Positions 9,188-17,459 of a stretch of 45,234 nt of DNA are shown here, one piece after another. Both the position numbers and the translations under genes were made by a program. Source of the stretch: Pseudomonadota bacterium. GTDB taxonomy: Bacteria > Pseudomonadota > Alphaproteobacteria > Rickettsiales > SXRF01. Every line of letters starts with the position of its first letter. Positions within the stretch are counted from its first letter, which is position 1. Under the pieces are notes generated by a model that saw only the letters and a list, made by a program, of their open reading frames with translations, did no database searches and was not told where the DNA came from. The DNA lies in contig JAGWIM010000006.1 in NCBI GenBank assembly GCA_028873525.1, positions 1 through 45,234 of the forward strand. The letters run 5' to 3'.

Positions 9188-10423
9188 TCACTCCAAATCC
9201 AGAAACGTAAACCGGTCGCGCAGAAACCGCGCATAATTCATGGCCGTTGCATAGGCGCCCATGTCCCAGCCCAATGCTTCCGGCGTGCCGGGGGCGTCGG
9301 CGGCCTTGAGGATGGCCTGGATGCTAGCCGAGGGCAGCATAATGGATTCAATCCGCGCGGCGATGCTTTCCCACCATCCGTCATTCCCGCGAAGGCGGGA
9401 ATCCAGGTCATTTTCAATAATGCGCGCCAGCTTGATTTTGTAGGTTTGATCAGCTTCTTCCATTGCTTTTTTTTCCCATAATTTTTCCAGAATTTCAGTG
9501 GGAAATTGCAATGGCAATAACGTCGGCTTTTTTCTCAATAACGCTTCCTGGCGTTTACTCACGGCCAATGTAGTCACCCCTATCTCCTCGCCGTGAAAAG
9601 AACCTGGATTCCCGCCTTCGCGGGAATGACGGGCTGAAAGCATCTCCATCGCATGCGCCACCATATGCTCGCCCTGGCTGGCCGGATAGCTGCCGCCGGC
9701 GATGGTCATGCCCAGCCCGGAAAGCAACAGCACCTTCATCAGCGCTTCGATGCTTTCCATGTCGCCCTTGCCGATGCCGCGTGCGTTTTCAAACAGGTGC
9801 GGCTCGAACGGCTTTAGCAATGCAAACGGTGTTTCATCGTAAGCCGTGCCCAATAACAAATGCGACAACAGCCAGTCGGCCTGCGCCGTCGGCCGCGCCA
9901 GCGAGTCGCCCAACCCGCTTCTGCTCAGGCGCACCGGCGCGCCGGCAATCACCGACAAATCGCAGAACACGGCCTCGGGCATCCGGGCGGGCAGGGTGGT
10001 CTTATAGCCCTCCACGGCAATCGAGGCGTTGGCCGACAGGTAGCCGTTCATCGAAGCCGCCGTGGGAAACACTACATAAGGCTTGCCGTCGGCGAAGGAG
10101 GCGTATTTGCATATGTCATTAATAGTGCCGCCGCCCACCGCCACCAGCCCGGCGCACTCCGCCGCCTCGCGGCGCACATAGTCCACGGTTTCCATGTCCG
10201 CCGCGGGGTTGCCGGCAAGCAGCACCGGCACGGCTTTCAATGCCCGGCATATGCGCTCGCCCAGCGCTTCTCCCGTGTTATGGTCAAACACCACCGCCGG
10301 CCGGGCTGGCAGTATGGGTTTTACCAGATCATCAATGTCATGCCGTAAATTGCGGGCGCAGAGAACCTGCGGCAGCCTGCCGAGACTTTTTTGCAACAGT
10401 GCATCCGGCTCGCTGCCAAACAT
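9188..10423 (-). CDS. sn-glycerol-1-phosphate dehydrogenase-like protein with two repeat-derived inserts
   Basis: This is an iron-dependent-dehydrogenase-fold protein of the AraM/EgsA group, which reduces dihydroxyacetone phosphate to sn-glycerol-1-phosphate. The NAD-binding GGGTINDICKYAS and PTAASMNGYLS motifs are present. Metal ligands are likely Asp in GLGD, His in GEHMVAHAME and His in SFHGEEIGV. Two inserts are read from family B palindromes: SRLRGNDG (9380-9407) and HSREGGNPG (9603-9631), the latter directly before the metal-binding SFHGEE. Both keep the frame. Whether the enzyme is still active, and what the lipid or glycan role would be in a bacterium, cannot be told from the sequence. 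Confidence 0.85.
   Translation of the reverse strand: MFGSEPDALLQKSLGRLPQVLCARNLRHDIDDLVKPILPARPAVVFDHNTGEALGERICRALKAVPVLLAGNPAADMETVDYVRREAAECAGLVAVGGGTINDICKYASFADGKPYVVFPTAASMNGYLSANASIAVEGYKTTLPARMPEAVFCDLSVIAGAPVRLSRSGLGDSLARPTAQADWLLSHLLLGTAYDETPFALLKPFEPHLFENARGIGKGDMESIEALMKVLLLSGLGMTIAGGSYPASQGEHMVAHAMEMLSARHSREGGNPGSFHGEEIGVTTLAVSKRQEALLRKKPTLLPLQFPTEILEKLWEKKAMEEADQTYKIKLARIIENDLDSRLRGNDGWWESIAARIESIMLPSASIQAILKAADAPGTPEALGWDMGAYATAMNYARFLRDRFTFLDLE
9380..9407. repeat. Family B palindrome in the G1P dehydrogenase gene (copy 1)
   Basis: Contains ATTCCCGCGAAGGCGGGAAT with flanking GTC and CCAGG. It is read on the minus strand as the peptide DSRLRGNDG. It lies in opposite orientation to the copy at 9603-9631. 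Confidence 0.9.
9603..9631. repeat. Family B palindrome in the G1P dehydrogenase gene (copy 2)
   Basis: Contains ATTCCCGCCTTCGCGGGAAT with CCTGG before and GACG after. It is read as RHSREGGNPG on the minus strand. The orientation is inverted relative to copy 1, showing two independent insertions or an inversion. Confidence 0.9.
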
Positions 10424-10527
10424 CTATAAAATCTATTGTAAATTATAAAACGAGCGCTATGTTACCGCCGTCAGAGAAATTCTGCACCCTAAAAAATGTG
10501 TATAACCCAACTTAAGGAAGAACCATC

Positions 10528-10836
10528 ATGAAACGTTTGTTAACCGCTACGCTGATTGCATTCGCCGTTGCTTTTGTTGCGCCGTTTGCCGCCCATAACG
10601 CTTCTGCCGCCGGCAAGGATGAAACCTACACCGACACGCCGGGCGCCGCCATGGACAAAGCCATGAGCGACAAGACCGACGCCGCCAAGGGCGAGACGCA
10701 ACACAAGAAAAAGCATCATGGCCGCAAGATGCACAAAGGTAAGAAGCACGCGGTGAAGAAAAAGGAAGGCAAGAAAAAGGAAGGCAAGAAAAGCGAAAAG
10801 AAAGACGAAATGAAGAAAGACTCTGAAACGAAGTAA
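10528..10836 (+). CDS. Small secreted Lys-rich protein
   Basis: A 102-residue protein with a clear signal peptide: MKRLLTATLIAFAVAFVAPF then AHNASA, with likely cleavage after NASA. The mature part is very rich in Lys, with His-Lys (KKKHHGRKMHKGKKH) and repeated KKKEGKKK stretches and a few acidic residues. The composition resembles acid-shock or histone-H1-like basic periplasmic proteins; no domain can be named. Ribosome-binding AAGGAAG precedes ATG 10528, and a strong terminator follows at 10881, so it is a single-gene unit. Confidence 0.8.
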   Translation: MKRLLTATLIAFAVAFVAPFAAHNASAAGKDETYTDTPGAAMDKAMSDKTDAAKGETQHKKKHHGRKMHKGKKHAVKKKEGKKKEGKKSEKKDEMKKDSETK

Positions 10837-10880
10837 TTCGCCTCGGGGTCGGCGCGGTTAATCGCCGCCCGCCCTGAGTA

Positions 10881-10918
10881 TAAAGCCCCGGGAAATTTCC
10901 CGGGGCTTTATTTTTTTT
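10881..10918 (+). terminator. Rho-independent terminator after the Lys-rich gene
   Basis: A perfect stem AAAGCCCCGGGAAA / TTTCCCGGGGCTTT (no unpaired loop is needed beyond the tight turn) is followed by eight further T residues. It separates the Lys-rich protein gene from mltB. Confidence 0.93.
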
Positions 10919-10941
10919 ACCGTTCTGCTACATCGTTCTTC

Positions 10942-11913
10942 ATGCCCTTTTTCCTCCTCCTTCTTCTGCTGTTGCCAGGCACGGTATCCGCGCACGAGGT
11001 GTTGCAGGATCATATGCCGTTTTCCCGCTGGTTGAACGCCGTCAGACGCGATGCGCGCGGCGAAGGCGTCAGCGAGTCCGTCATCGAGGATGCGCTGGGC
11101 GGCATTTCGCCGGACGAAGAGGTCATCACTCTCGACGGAAAGCAGCCGGAATCACAACTTACGCTGCATCGGTATCTCGCCAAAATCGTCACCGATAAAC
11201 GCGTGCGGCAGGGACGGGAGATGCTGGCCAGACACCGCTCCCTGCTTGAGCGAATCGGCCGCAAGTACCATGTGCAGCCGCGTTTCGTCGTGGCGCTGTG
11301 GGGCATCGAGACCAATTACGGCGGAATCACCGGCAATTTTTCCACCATCGACGCGCTGGCGACGCTGGCCTACGAAGGCCGCCGCACCTCTTTTTTCCGC
11401 GATGAGTTGCTCGACGCGCTGGCCATCCTGCAGCAGGAGCGGATGTCATCGGCAAACATGACCGGATCCTGGGCCGGCGCCATGGGGCAGTGCCAGTTCA
11501 TGCCGAGTACCTTCCTGAAATACGCCGTCGATTATAATCATGACGGCAAGCGCGACATCTGGAACGATGATGCCGACGCCTTCGCCTCAATCGCCAACTA
11601 CCTCAAATCATTGGGTTGGAACCAGCGCCTCGGCTGGGGAAGAGCGGTCAAGCTGCCGAAACATTTCAATCGCGGGCTGACCGGCGTCGCGCAGGAAAAA
11701 TCGCTCCTGGCATGGCGGAAACTCGGCGTGCGAAAGGCAAACGGCGCGCCGCTTCCGGCGCTGGATATCCCCGCCTCGCTGATTTTCGCAGGCACGGGTG
11801 ATGACGCCGCGCCTTATATCGTCTACGGCAATTATAAAGTCTTGCTTAAATGGAACCGCTCACGCTACTTTGCTACCGCCGTCGGCATGCTCGCCGACCG
11901 TATCGGAGGATAA
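10942..11913 (+). CDS. mltB: Lytic murein transglycosylase B (MltB family, GH103)
   Basis: It cleaves the MurNAc-GlcNAc bond of peptidoglycan to yield 1,6-anhydro products. An N-terminal signal peptide (FFLLLLLLLPGTVSAHE) is visible. The catalytic Glu is E123 in WGIETNYGG. MGQCQFMPSTFL is the conserved GH103 substrate segment and DIWNDDADAFASIANYL follows. At 323 residues it is a normal size and lacks a peptidoglycan-binding tail. It has no lipobox cysteine, so it is likely periplasmic and soluble. The rlpA gene starts two bases after its stop, suggesting joint expression of two septal or wall-remodelling enzymes. Confidence 0.93.
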   Translation: MPFFLLLLLLLPGTVSAHEVLQDHMPFSRWLNAVRRDARGEGVSESVIEDALGGISPDEEVITLDGKQPESQLTLHRYLAKIVTDKRVRQGREMLARHRSLLERIGRKYHVQPRFVVALWGIETNYGGITGNFSTIDALATLAYEGRRTSFFRDELLDALAILQQERMSSANMTGSWAGAMGQCQFMPSTFLKYAVDYNHDGKRDIWNDDADAFASIANYLKSLGWNQRLGWGRAVKLPKHFNRGLTGVAQEKSLLAWRKLGVRKANGAPLPALDIPASLIFAGTGDDAAPYIVYGNYKVLLKWNRSRYFATAVGMLADRIGG

Positions 11914-11915
11914 TA

Positions 11916-12971
11916 ATGCGTATCCGTTTCAGTTTTTGGCTGGTGCCTCTTGCCGCGCTGCTCGCCGCCTGCGCGCAGCAGCCGCCTCTGCCGGGCACAA
12001 AGACGGGCAAGCCCTACGTCGTCGGCCATAATCTCTATTTTCCATCCTACGATGATACCTACGACAAGATCGGCGAAGCGTCATGGTACGGCCCCGGCTT
12101 CAACGGCAGGAAAACCGCCAGCGGTGAGGTTTTCAACCAGAACGACCTGACGGCAGCGCATCCGACGCTGCCCATGCCGTCGCTGGTGCGCGTCACTAAC
12201 TTACGCAACGGCAAAAGCCTGATCGTGCGCATCAACGACCGCGGGCCGTTCGCCAGCAACCGCATCATCGACCTGTCGAAACGCGCCGCGCATGATCTTG
12301 GCATTTCGAGCATCGCGCAGGTGCGCGTGCAATTCCTGAAAGCACAAACCGAGGATTATATCGCCCGCTCGGAAACCGCCGGCCACCCGATCAGCATGGC
12401 GTTCTATAACGAGGCCGCCGAACCCGTCCGGGAAACGGCCATGCCGTCCGCCGCGCCGCCGCCGGCGCAGATTGTCGAATCGGACGTGCATGAGACACAC
12501 GCCGGCGATACGGTAACCCCCATCGCGCCGGTGATGACGGTCAGCAGCAGCAACCTGAAGTCTTCCGCCGACACCAATCTCGCCGACAAGGACGGCCATC
12601 CGGTCAGAAGCATAGGGCTGATGCGGCAGGCCTGGGCCGACGATAACGTCACCTTGCCGGATCCGCCCGCCGTGCGGGAATCTGCGCCTCCGCCCGCACC
12701 GGTCAAGAAACATGCGGCAGGGAAAACGCCGGCTGAAAAATTATCCGCTGTTATCATCCAGGCCGGCTCGTTCTCCACGCAGAAAAACGCGCAGAAACTG
12801 GCGGCGGCGCTGGCTGGCATTGCCCCGATCACGGTTGATGAGGTGGCGATGGGCGGCAGACATTGGTGGCGCGTCCGTCTTGGGCCGTTCAGCAGTAAGG
12901 CGGAGGCCGGCAGCGCGCTGGCCAAAGCGCGCGCGCACGGCGTGGCCGACGCGCGAATCACGCATCAATAA
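11916..12971 (+). CDS. rlpA: RlpA family lipoprotein with SPOR domain
   Basis: RlpA is an outer-membrane, septum-targeted lipoprotein; family members act on denuded glycan strands. ATG 11916 follows GGAGG; the longer open frame to 11850 overlaps mltB and is rejected. The lipobox LAAC gives Cys19 as the lipidation site. The double-psi beta-barrel runs about residues 40-145, with GEASWYGPGFNGRKTASGE and VRINDRGPFASNRIIDLS. A Pro/Ala linker follows, then a C-terminal SPOR domain (VIIQAGSFSTQKNAQKLAAAL to the end) that binds peptidoglycan at division sites. The D,D-carboxypeptidase gene follows 12 bases later. Confidence 0.93.
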   Translation: MRIRFSFWLVPLAALLAACAQQPPLPGTKTGKPYVVGHNLYFPSYDDTYDKIGEASWYGPGFNGRKTASGEVFNQNDLTAAHPTLPMPSLVRVTNLRNGKSLIVRINDRGPFASNRIIDLSKRAAHDLGISSIAQVRVQFLKAQTEDYIARSETAGHPISMAFYNEAAEPVRETAMPSAAPPPAQIVESDVHETHAGDTVTPIAPVMTVSSSNLKSSADTNLADKDGHPVRSIGLMRQAWADDNVTLPDPPAVRESAPPPAPVKKHAAGKTPAEKLSAVIIQAGSFSTQKNAQKLAAALAGIAPITVDEVAMGGRHWWRVRLGPFSSKAEAGSALAKARAHGVADARITHQ

Positions 12972-12982
12972 GGGAGGTATCA

Positions 12983-13006
12983 AGTGTCAGGTGTCGGGCG
13001 TCAGAC
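12983..13006. repeat. Family A heptads at the start of the D,D-carboxypeptidase gene
   Basis: 7-base units of the form (A/G)G(T/C)GTC(A/G) repeat about three times directly after the ribosome-binding site. They provide the GTG start codon at 12984 and the first residues SGVGRQ. Confidence 0.65.
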
Positions 13007-14132
13007 AATCAGGAAGTTGTACAAATCAGCCGTGTTTCTGGTGATAACGGTTGCCTTGCCTCTGTCACCTGCCTATGCCATCGACACCGTCGCCAGGCAG
13101 GCGTTCCTGGTTGACATGAACACGGGCGCGGTGTTGCTCAACAAGAACGGCGACGAGGAGATGCATCCGTCGTCGATGAGCAAACTGATGACAATTTACA
13201 TCCTGTTTCAGCGTCTCAAGGCCGGGCGCGTAAAGCTCGACGACCAATTCACCGTCAGTGAGAAAGCCTGGCGCACGCAAGGATCCAAAACCTTCGTCGG
13301 CCTCGGCGACAGCATTTCGGTGGACGACCTTATTCACGGCATCATCGTCCAGTCGGGTAACGACGCCTGCATCGTCGTCGCCGAAGGGCTGGACGGCACG
13401 GAAGATGCCTTCGTCGCCGAGATGAACAGCACCGCCAAGGCGCTTGGGCTGGCGCACAGCCATTTCGCCAATGCCACCGGGCTGCCCGATCCCACCCACC
13501 TGATGACAGCGCGCGACCTGGCAACGCTGGCCGAGCGCATCATTACCGATTTTCCCGAATATTATCATTATTTCGACGTACGGTCGTTTACCTATAACCA
13601 CATCACGCAGGGCAACCGCAACCGGCTCCTGGGCGATGACATCGGCGTCGACGGCCTGAAAACCGGCCATACTGAGGAGGGCGGCTACGGCATCACCCTG
13701 TCCGCCAGACAAAAGGCGCGCCGCCTGCTGCTCGTCCTGAATGGCATGGATACCGACAACGAGCGCGTCGAAGAGGGCAGCAAGCTGCTGCGCTGGGGAT
13801 TCCGCGCCTTCGAGGACAAAACGATTCTCCGCAAGGGACAAAAGCTGGCGGATGCCGAAGTCTGGTTCGGCAACAAGGCGCTATTGCCGCTGGTCGCCGG
13901 CAACGACGTTACGCTGACGTTGCCTGCCGGCGACGCCAACATCGCCATGACGCTTAAATACGTTGGCCCGATTCCGGCGCCCGTTGCCAAAGGAGCGCAC
14001 GTCGCCGACCTTATCGTCAAGGCCGGCGATCTCGCGCCGCAATCCATCCCGCTGGTCGCCGGCGAGGATGTCGGCAGGATATCCGGCTTCGGCAGGCTGT
14101 GGGCGGTGGTCAGCCATTATGCGCATCGCTAA
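12984..14132 (+). CDS. D-alanyl-D-alanine carboxypeptidase (DacC/PBP5 type)
   Basis: It trims pentapeptide side chains of peptidoglycan; serine penicillin-binding protein, peptidase S11. The active-site motifs are SMSK (S64-K67), SGN (S124-N126) and KTG (K226-G228). After the catalytic domain, a beta-rich C-terminal PBP5 domain runs to about 370. The GTG start at 12984 is set by GGAGG seven bases upstream; a hydrophobic segment AVFLVITVALPLSPAYA follows as signal peptide. The first residues come from a heptad repeat. It is third in the mltB-rlpA-dac run. Confidence 0.93.
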   Translation: MSGVGRQTIRKLYKSAVFLVITVALPLSPAYAIDTVARQAFLVDMNTGAVLLNKNGDEEMHPSSMSKLMTIYILFQRLKAGRVKLDDQFTVSEKAWRTQGSKTFVGLGDSISVDDLIHGIIVQSGNDACIVVAEGLDGTEDAFVAEMNSTAKALGLAHSHFANATGLPDPTHLMTARDLATLAERIITDFPEYYHYFDVRSFTYNHITQGNRNRLLGDDIGVDGLKTGHTEEGGYGITLSARQKARRLLLVLNGMDTDNERVEEGSKLLRWGFRAFEDKTILRKGQKLADAEVWFGNKALLPLVAGNDVTLTLPAGDANIAMTLKYVGPIPAPVAKGAHVADLIVKAGDLAPQSIPLVAGEDVGRISGFGRLWAVVSHYAHR

Positions 14133-14184
14133 TCCCGCGGCGCGTAACCTGTCCGCCGAAGCCCTGGCAAAGGCGGAAGCGCGG

Positions 14185-14235
14185 ACGCAGGATCTCCTGG
14201 GTATCCTGCGCAACGGCTACGCAGTTCACAGGATT
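14185..14235. repeat. Family C repeat upstream of tmk
   Basis: GCGCAGGATC-type ends, with GTATCCTGCG and TTCACAGGATT in the following 30 bases, fill the gap between the carboxypeptidase and tmk genes. This is a degenerate relative of the 8427 and 29229 palindromes, and it ends five bases before the tmk ATG. Confidence 0.6.
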
Positions 14236-14239
14236 TAAA

Positions 14240-14866
14240 ATGTTCATCACCTTTGAAGGCGGCGAGGGCAGCGGCAAATCAACGCAGCTTACCCTGTTGC
14301 ATGAATCGCTTGAGAAGGCCGGCGTCTCCTGCATGAAAACCCGTGAGCCGGGCGGATCGGACGGCGCGGAAAGAATCCGCAGGCTGCTGGTCGAGGGCAG
14401 GGCGGACGCCTGGAACGCCGAGGCCGAAACGCTGCTGTTTTACGCGGCGCGGCTCGACCATGTGAACCGCCTCGTCAAGCCGGCGCTGGCGGCAGGCAAA
14501 ACCGTGTTGTGCGACCGCTTCGCCGATTCGACGCTGGTCTATCAGGGCATCGGCAAGGGATTATCCGAGGAATATATCCGCTCGCTGCACCACCTGACGC
14601 TGGGTAATTTCGCGCCCGACCTCACGATTATTTTAGACATCGACCCCGCCATCGGCCTGAAACGGGCATTGGAAAGACGAGGTGGCGAAACCAGGTTCGA
14701 GGCGCTCGGCCTCGAATTCCACCAGCGCATCCGCGCCGGATTTCTGTCCATCGCCCAAGCCGAGCCGGGCAGGTGCGTGGTGGCGAATGCCGCGGGAAAA
14801 ATAGAGAAAATACATGAACATATCGTTGATGCTATTCATACCCGGTTAGGATTAATGATATGCTAA
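14240..14866 (+). CDS. tmk: Thymidylate kinase
   Basis: It phosphorylates dTMP to dTDP. P-loop FEGGEGSGKSTQ at residues 4-15, TREPGG at about 35-40 (DR/EPG signature) and DRFADSTLVYQG are all visible. Length 208 is typical. ATG 14240 was chosen because the frame upstream only covers repeat sequence. It overlaps holB by seven bases; tmk-holB-metG-tatD is a common order in alphaproteobacteria (established synteny). Confidence 0.96.
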   Translation: MFITFEGGEGSGKSTQLTLLHESLEKAGVSCMKTREPGGSDGAERIRRLLVEGRADAWNAEAETLLFYAARLDHVNRLVKPALAAGKTVLCDRFADSTLVYQGIGKGLSEEYIRSLHHLTLGNFAPDLTIILDIDPAIGLKRALERRGGETRFEALGLEFHQRIRAGFLSIAQAEPGRCVVANAAGKIEKIHEHIVDAIHTRLGLMIC

Positions 14867-15891
14867 CCCCCCGCACCAACACCGAACTGTTCGGCCACCA
14901 GGCCGCCGAGGCGGAGCTTCTGCGCGGCCTCTCCTCCGGCGCGCCGGCGCACGGTATCATCATCGGCGGCCCGCGCGGCATCGGCAAGGCGACGCTGGCG
15001 TATCGGTTTGCGCGGGCGCTGCTTGCTTCTTCCTCTCCCCCTGCAGGGGGAGGAAATACCGCCGCCCGCATCGCCGCCAATTCCCATGCCGACCTGTTGG
15101 TCATAGAACCCGAATACGATGAAAAAAAAGAGGAATTCGCCAACGAAATCACCGTCGGGCAGGCGCGCCGTATTCCGCAGTTCATGGCGATGACGCCGGG
15201 CGAGGGGCAGTGGCGCCTCGTCATCATCGATCCCGCCGACGCTCTCAACGCCAGCGCCGCCAATGCCCTGTTGAAAATCCTCGAGGAACCGCCGCCGCAG
15301 GCGGTGCTGCTGCTGGTGTCGCATAATCCCGGACGCCTGCTGCCGACCATCCGCTCGCGCTGCCGGACGCTGCGCATGGCGCCACTATCAACGGACGATT
15401 TCACCGCCGCCGTGCGCCATGTTGCGCCGGAGACCGAAAATCTGCGCGCGCTGGCGGCGCTGTCGGCCTGTTCGCCCGGCGTGGCGCTCGAAATGGGGCA
15501 GGGGGCGCTCGGCATGTATGCCGACCTGCTTGCCTTGCTTTCCGGCCTGCCGCAGCTCGACGCGTCAAAAATCCACGCCTTCGCCGATACATTCTCCGGC
15601 AGCGGCGTCCATATGCGCTGGCGGCTTTTGAGGCAATCGGTGTTGCATCTGTTTGGCCGCGCCGCGCGGCAAGCGGCGGGGGCGCCGGTTGAGCCTGTTT
15701 CGGGCGAGGAGGCGGCCGCCCTGCGCACGCTGGTTGCGCTTCACCCGGCGGGTGTCTGGGCGGCGAAATGGCAGAATGCCGCCGGGCAATTTTCATTGGC
15801 GGAGGCGCGGCATCTCGATTACAAGCAAGCATTCATTGAATTTGCGCATACGATAGCAGATAAGGAGTTACCGGCGGCCGGCGGCCAGTAA
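14860..15891 (+). CDS. holB: DNA polymerase III subunit delta prime
   Basis: Clamp-loader subunit. IIIGGPRGIGKATLAYRFA is the P-loop region (about residues 28-46), VIIDPADALNASAANALLKILEEPP is the conserved Walker B and sensor area, and SHNPGRLLPTIRSRC is the SRC arginine-finger motif. A palindrome at 15035-15052 (family D) encodes the SSSPPAGGG insertion between the P-loop helix and the AADLL-like strand. The gene overlaps tmk and is followed by metG. Confidence 0.92.
   Translation: MLTPRTNTELFGHQAAEAELLRGLSSGAPAHGIIIGGPRGIGKATLAYRFARALLASSSPPAGGGNTAARIAANSHADLLVIEPEYDEKKEEFANEITVGQARRIPQFMAMTPGEGQWRLVIIDPADALNASAANALLKILEEPPPQAVLLLVSHNPGRLLPTIRSRCRTLRMAPLSTDDFTAAVRHVAPETENLRALAALSACSPGVALEMGQGALGMYADLLALLSGLPQLDASKIHAFADTFSGSGVHMRWRLLRQSVLHLFGRAARQAAGAPVEPVSGEEAAALRTLVALHPAGVWAAKWQNAAGQFSLAEARHLDYKQAFIEFAHTIADKELPAAGGQ
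15031..15054. repeat. Family D palindrome in holB
   Basis: CTCCCCCTGCAGGGGGAG at 15035-15052 is a perfect 18-base palindrome with TCCT/AGGA flanks. It encodes SPPAGGG in frame in the delta prime subunit. Confidence 0.8.
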
Positions 15892-15925
15892 AAAACTGAT
15901 CGCTGGCCGCTGCCCACCGGCCGCT

Positions 15926-17440
15926 ATGAACTTCTACCTCACCACCCCCATCTATTACGTCAACGACCGCCCGCATATCGGCCATGCCTATACGTCGGTG
16001 GCGTGCGACGTGCTGGCGCGCTACAAGCGGCTTTCGGGCGCTAACGTCAAATTCCTGACCGGCACTGACGAGCATGGCCAGAAGATAGAAAAGGCGGCGA
16101 CGGCGGCAGGGCTGACGCCGCAGGCGATGGCCGACGCCAACTCGCAGCATTTCCGCGATATGGCCAGGCTGATGAACATCAGCAACGACGATTTCATCCG
16201 CACCACCGAGCCGCGCCACATCGCCTCGGCGCAGGCGTTGTGGAAAAAAATGGAGGCGGGGGGGCATATTTACCTCGATTCCTACAAGGGCTGGTACTCG
16301 GTGCGCGATGAGGCCTATTATCAGGAATCGGAGCTGGTGGATGGTAAAGCGCCCACCGGGGCCGATGTCGAATGGGTGGAAGAACCAAGCTATTTCTTTC
16401 GGTTATCTTCATTTCACGAGAAATTACTTGAATATTATGCCGCACATCCGGGGTTCATCGGTCCGGAGTCGCGCCGCAATGAGGTCACCAGTTTCGTGAA
16501 GGGGGGTCTCAAGGATTTATCCATCTCGCGCACGACCTTTTCCTGGGGCATCAAAGTGCCCGGCAATGAGAAGCATGTCATGTATGTCTGGCTCGACGCG
16601 CTGGCAAATTACCTTTCCGCTTTAGGATATCCTGATAATACCCCTGATATAAATGATTTTTGGCCAGCCGATTTACATTTGGTCGGGAAGGATATTCTCC
16701 GTTTCCATACCGTTTACTGGCCGGCCTTCCTGATGGCGGCGCAACTGCCTGTTCCAAAACGTGTTTTTGCGCATGGCTGGTGGACCATCGAGGGCGAAAA
16801 AATGAGTAAATCCCTGGGTAATGCCATCGCGCCGCAAAACCTGGTGTCGGAATTCGGGTTGGATCAGACGCGCTGGTTCCTGATGCGCGAGGTGCCGTTC
16901 GGTAATGACGGCAATTTCTCGCGCGAGCGCATGATCCAGGTTATCAACAGCGAACTTGCCAATAATATCGGTAACTTAGTACAAAGAACTCTCACAATGA
17001 TTCACAAGAATGCCGAGGGTAAGGTACCGGCCGCCGCGATTATCTCCATTCCCTGTCAGGATATATTAGAATACTATAATAATAATATGAATAATATAAA
17101 CTTTACTATTGCAGGAGAGGGTATCATCACGCTGGCAAACCGCTGCAATGCTTTCATCGATGTTCAGGCGCCCTGGAAGCTCAAAAAAGAAGATCCGGAA
17201 AAAATGCTCTCGGTATTGTATAGTATTGCTGAAACCATAAGGAAGATTTCTATTATATTATATCCATTTATGCCTGAATCATCATCTAAAATACTAGCAT
17301 TGCTGGCGGTGCCGGAAGACCAGAGAACTCTTGATCATCTCTCCGGATCATATGCCTTGAAACCGGGTACGCCATTGCCGCCGCCTGAACCGGTGTTCCC
17401 GCGCTTCATGGAGAAAGCGGCCAGCCCGAGCGGCGCCTGA
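15926..17440 (+). CDS. metG: Methionyl-tRNA synthetase
   Basis: Class I synthetase charging tRNA-Met. The HIGH motif is HIGH at about residues 16-19 (DRPHIGHAYTS) and the KMSKS loop is at about 291 (GEKMSKSLGNAI). The GWYSVRDEAYYQESEL segment, without CxxC knuckles, indicates the type without a Cys-rich zinc insert. There is no C-terminal tRNA-binding extension, as usual for alphaproteobacterial forms. Length 504. Downstream tatD starts 19 bases later. Confidence 0.97.
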   Translation: MNFYLTTPIYYVNDRPHIGHAYTSVACDVLARYKRLSGANVKFLTGTDEHGQKIEKAATAAGLTPQAMADANSQHFRDMARLMNISNDDFIRTTEPRHIASAQALWKKMEAGGHIYLDSYKGWYSVRDEAYYQESELVDGKAPTGADVEWVEEPSYFFRLSSFHEKLLEYYAAHPGFIGPESRRNEVTSFVKGGLKDLSISRTTFSWGIKVPGNEKHVMYVWLDALANYLSALGYPDNTPDINDFWPADLHLVGKDILRFHTVYWPAFLMAAQLPVPKRVFAHGWWTIEGEKMSKSLGNAIAPQNLVSEFGLDQTRWFLMREVPFGNDGNFSRERMIQVINSELANNIGNLVQRTLTMIHKNAEGKVPAAAIISIPCQDILEYYNNNMNNINFTIAGEGIITLANRCNAFIDVQAPWKLKKEDPEKMLSVLYSIAETIRKISIILYPFMPESSSKILALLAVPEDQRTLDHLSGSYALKPGTPLPPPEPVFPRFMEKAASPSGA

Positions 17441-17459
17441 GCGGGAGAGAGATGTCATA

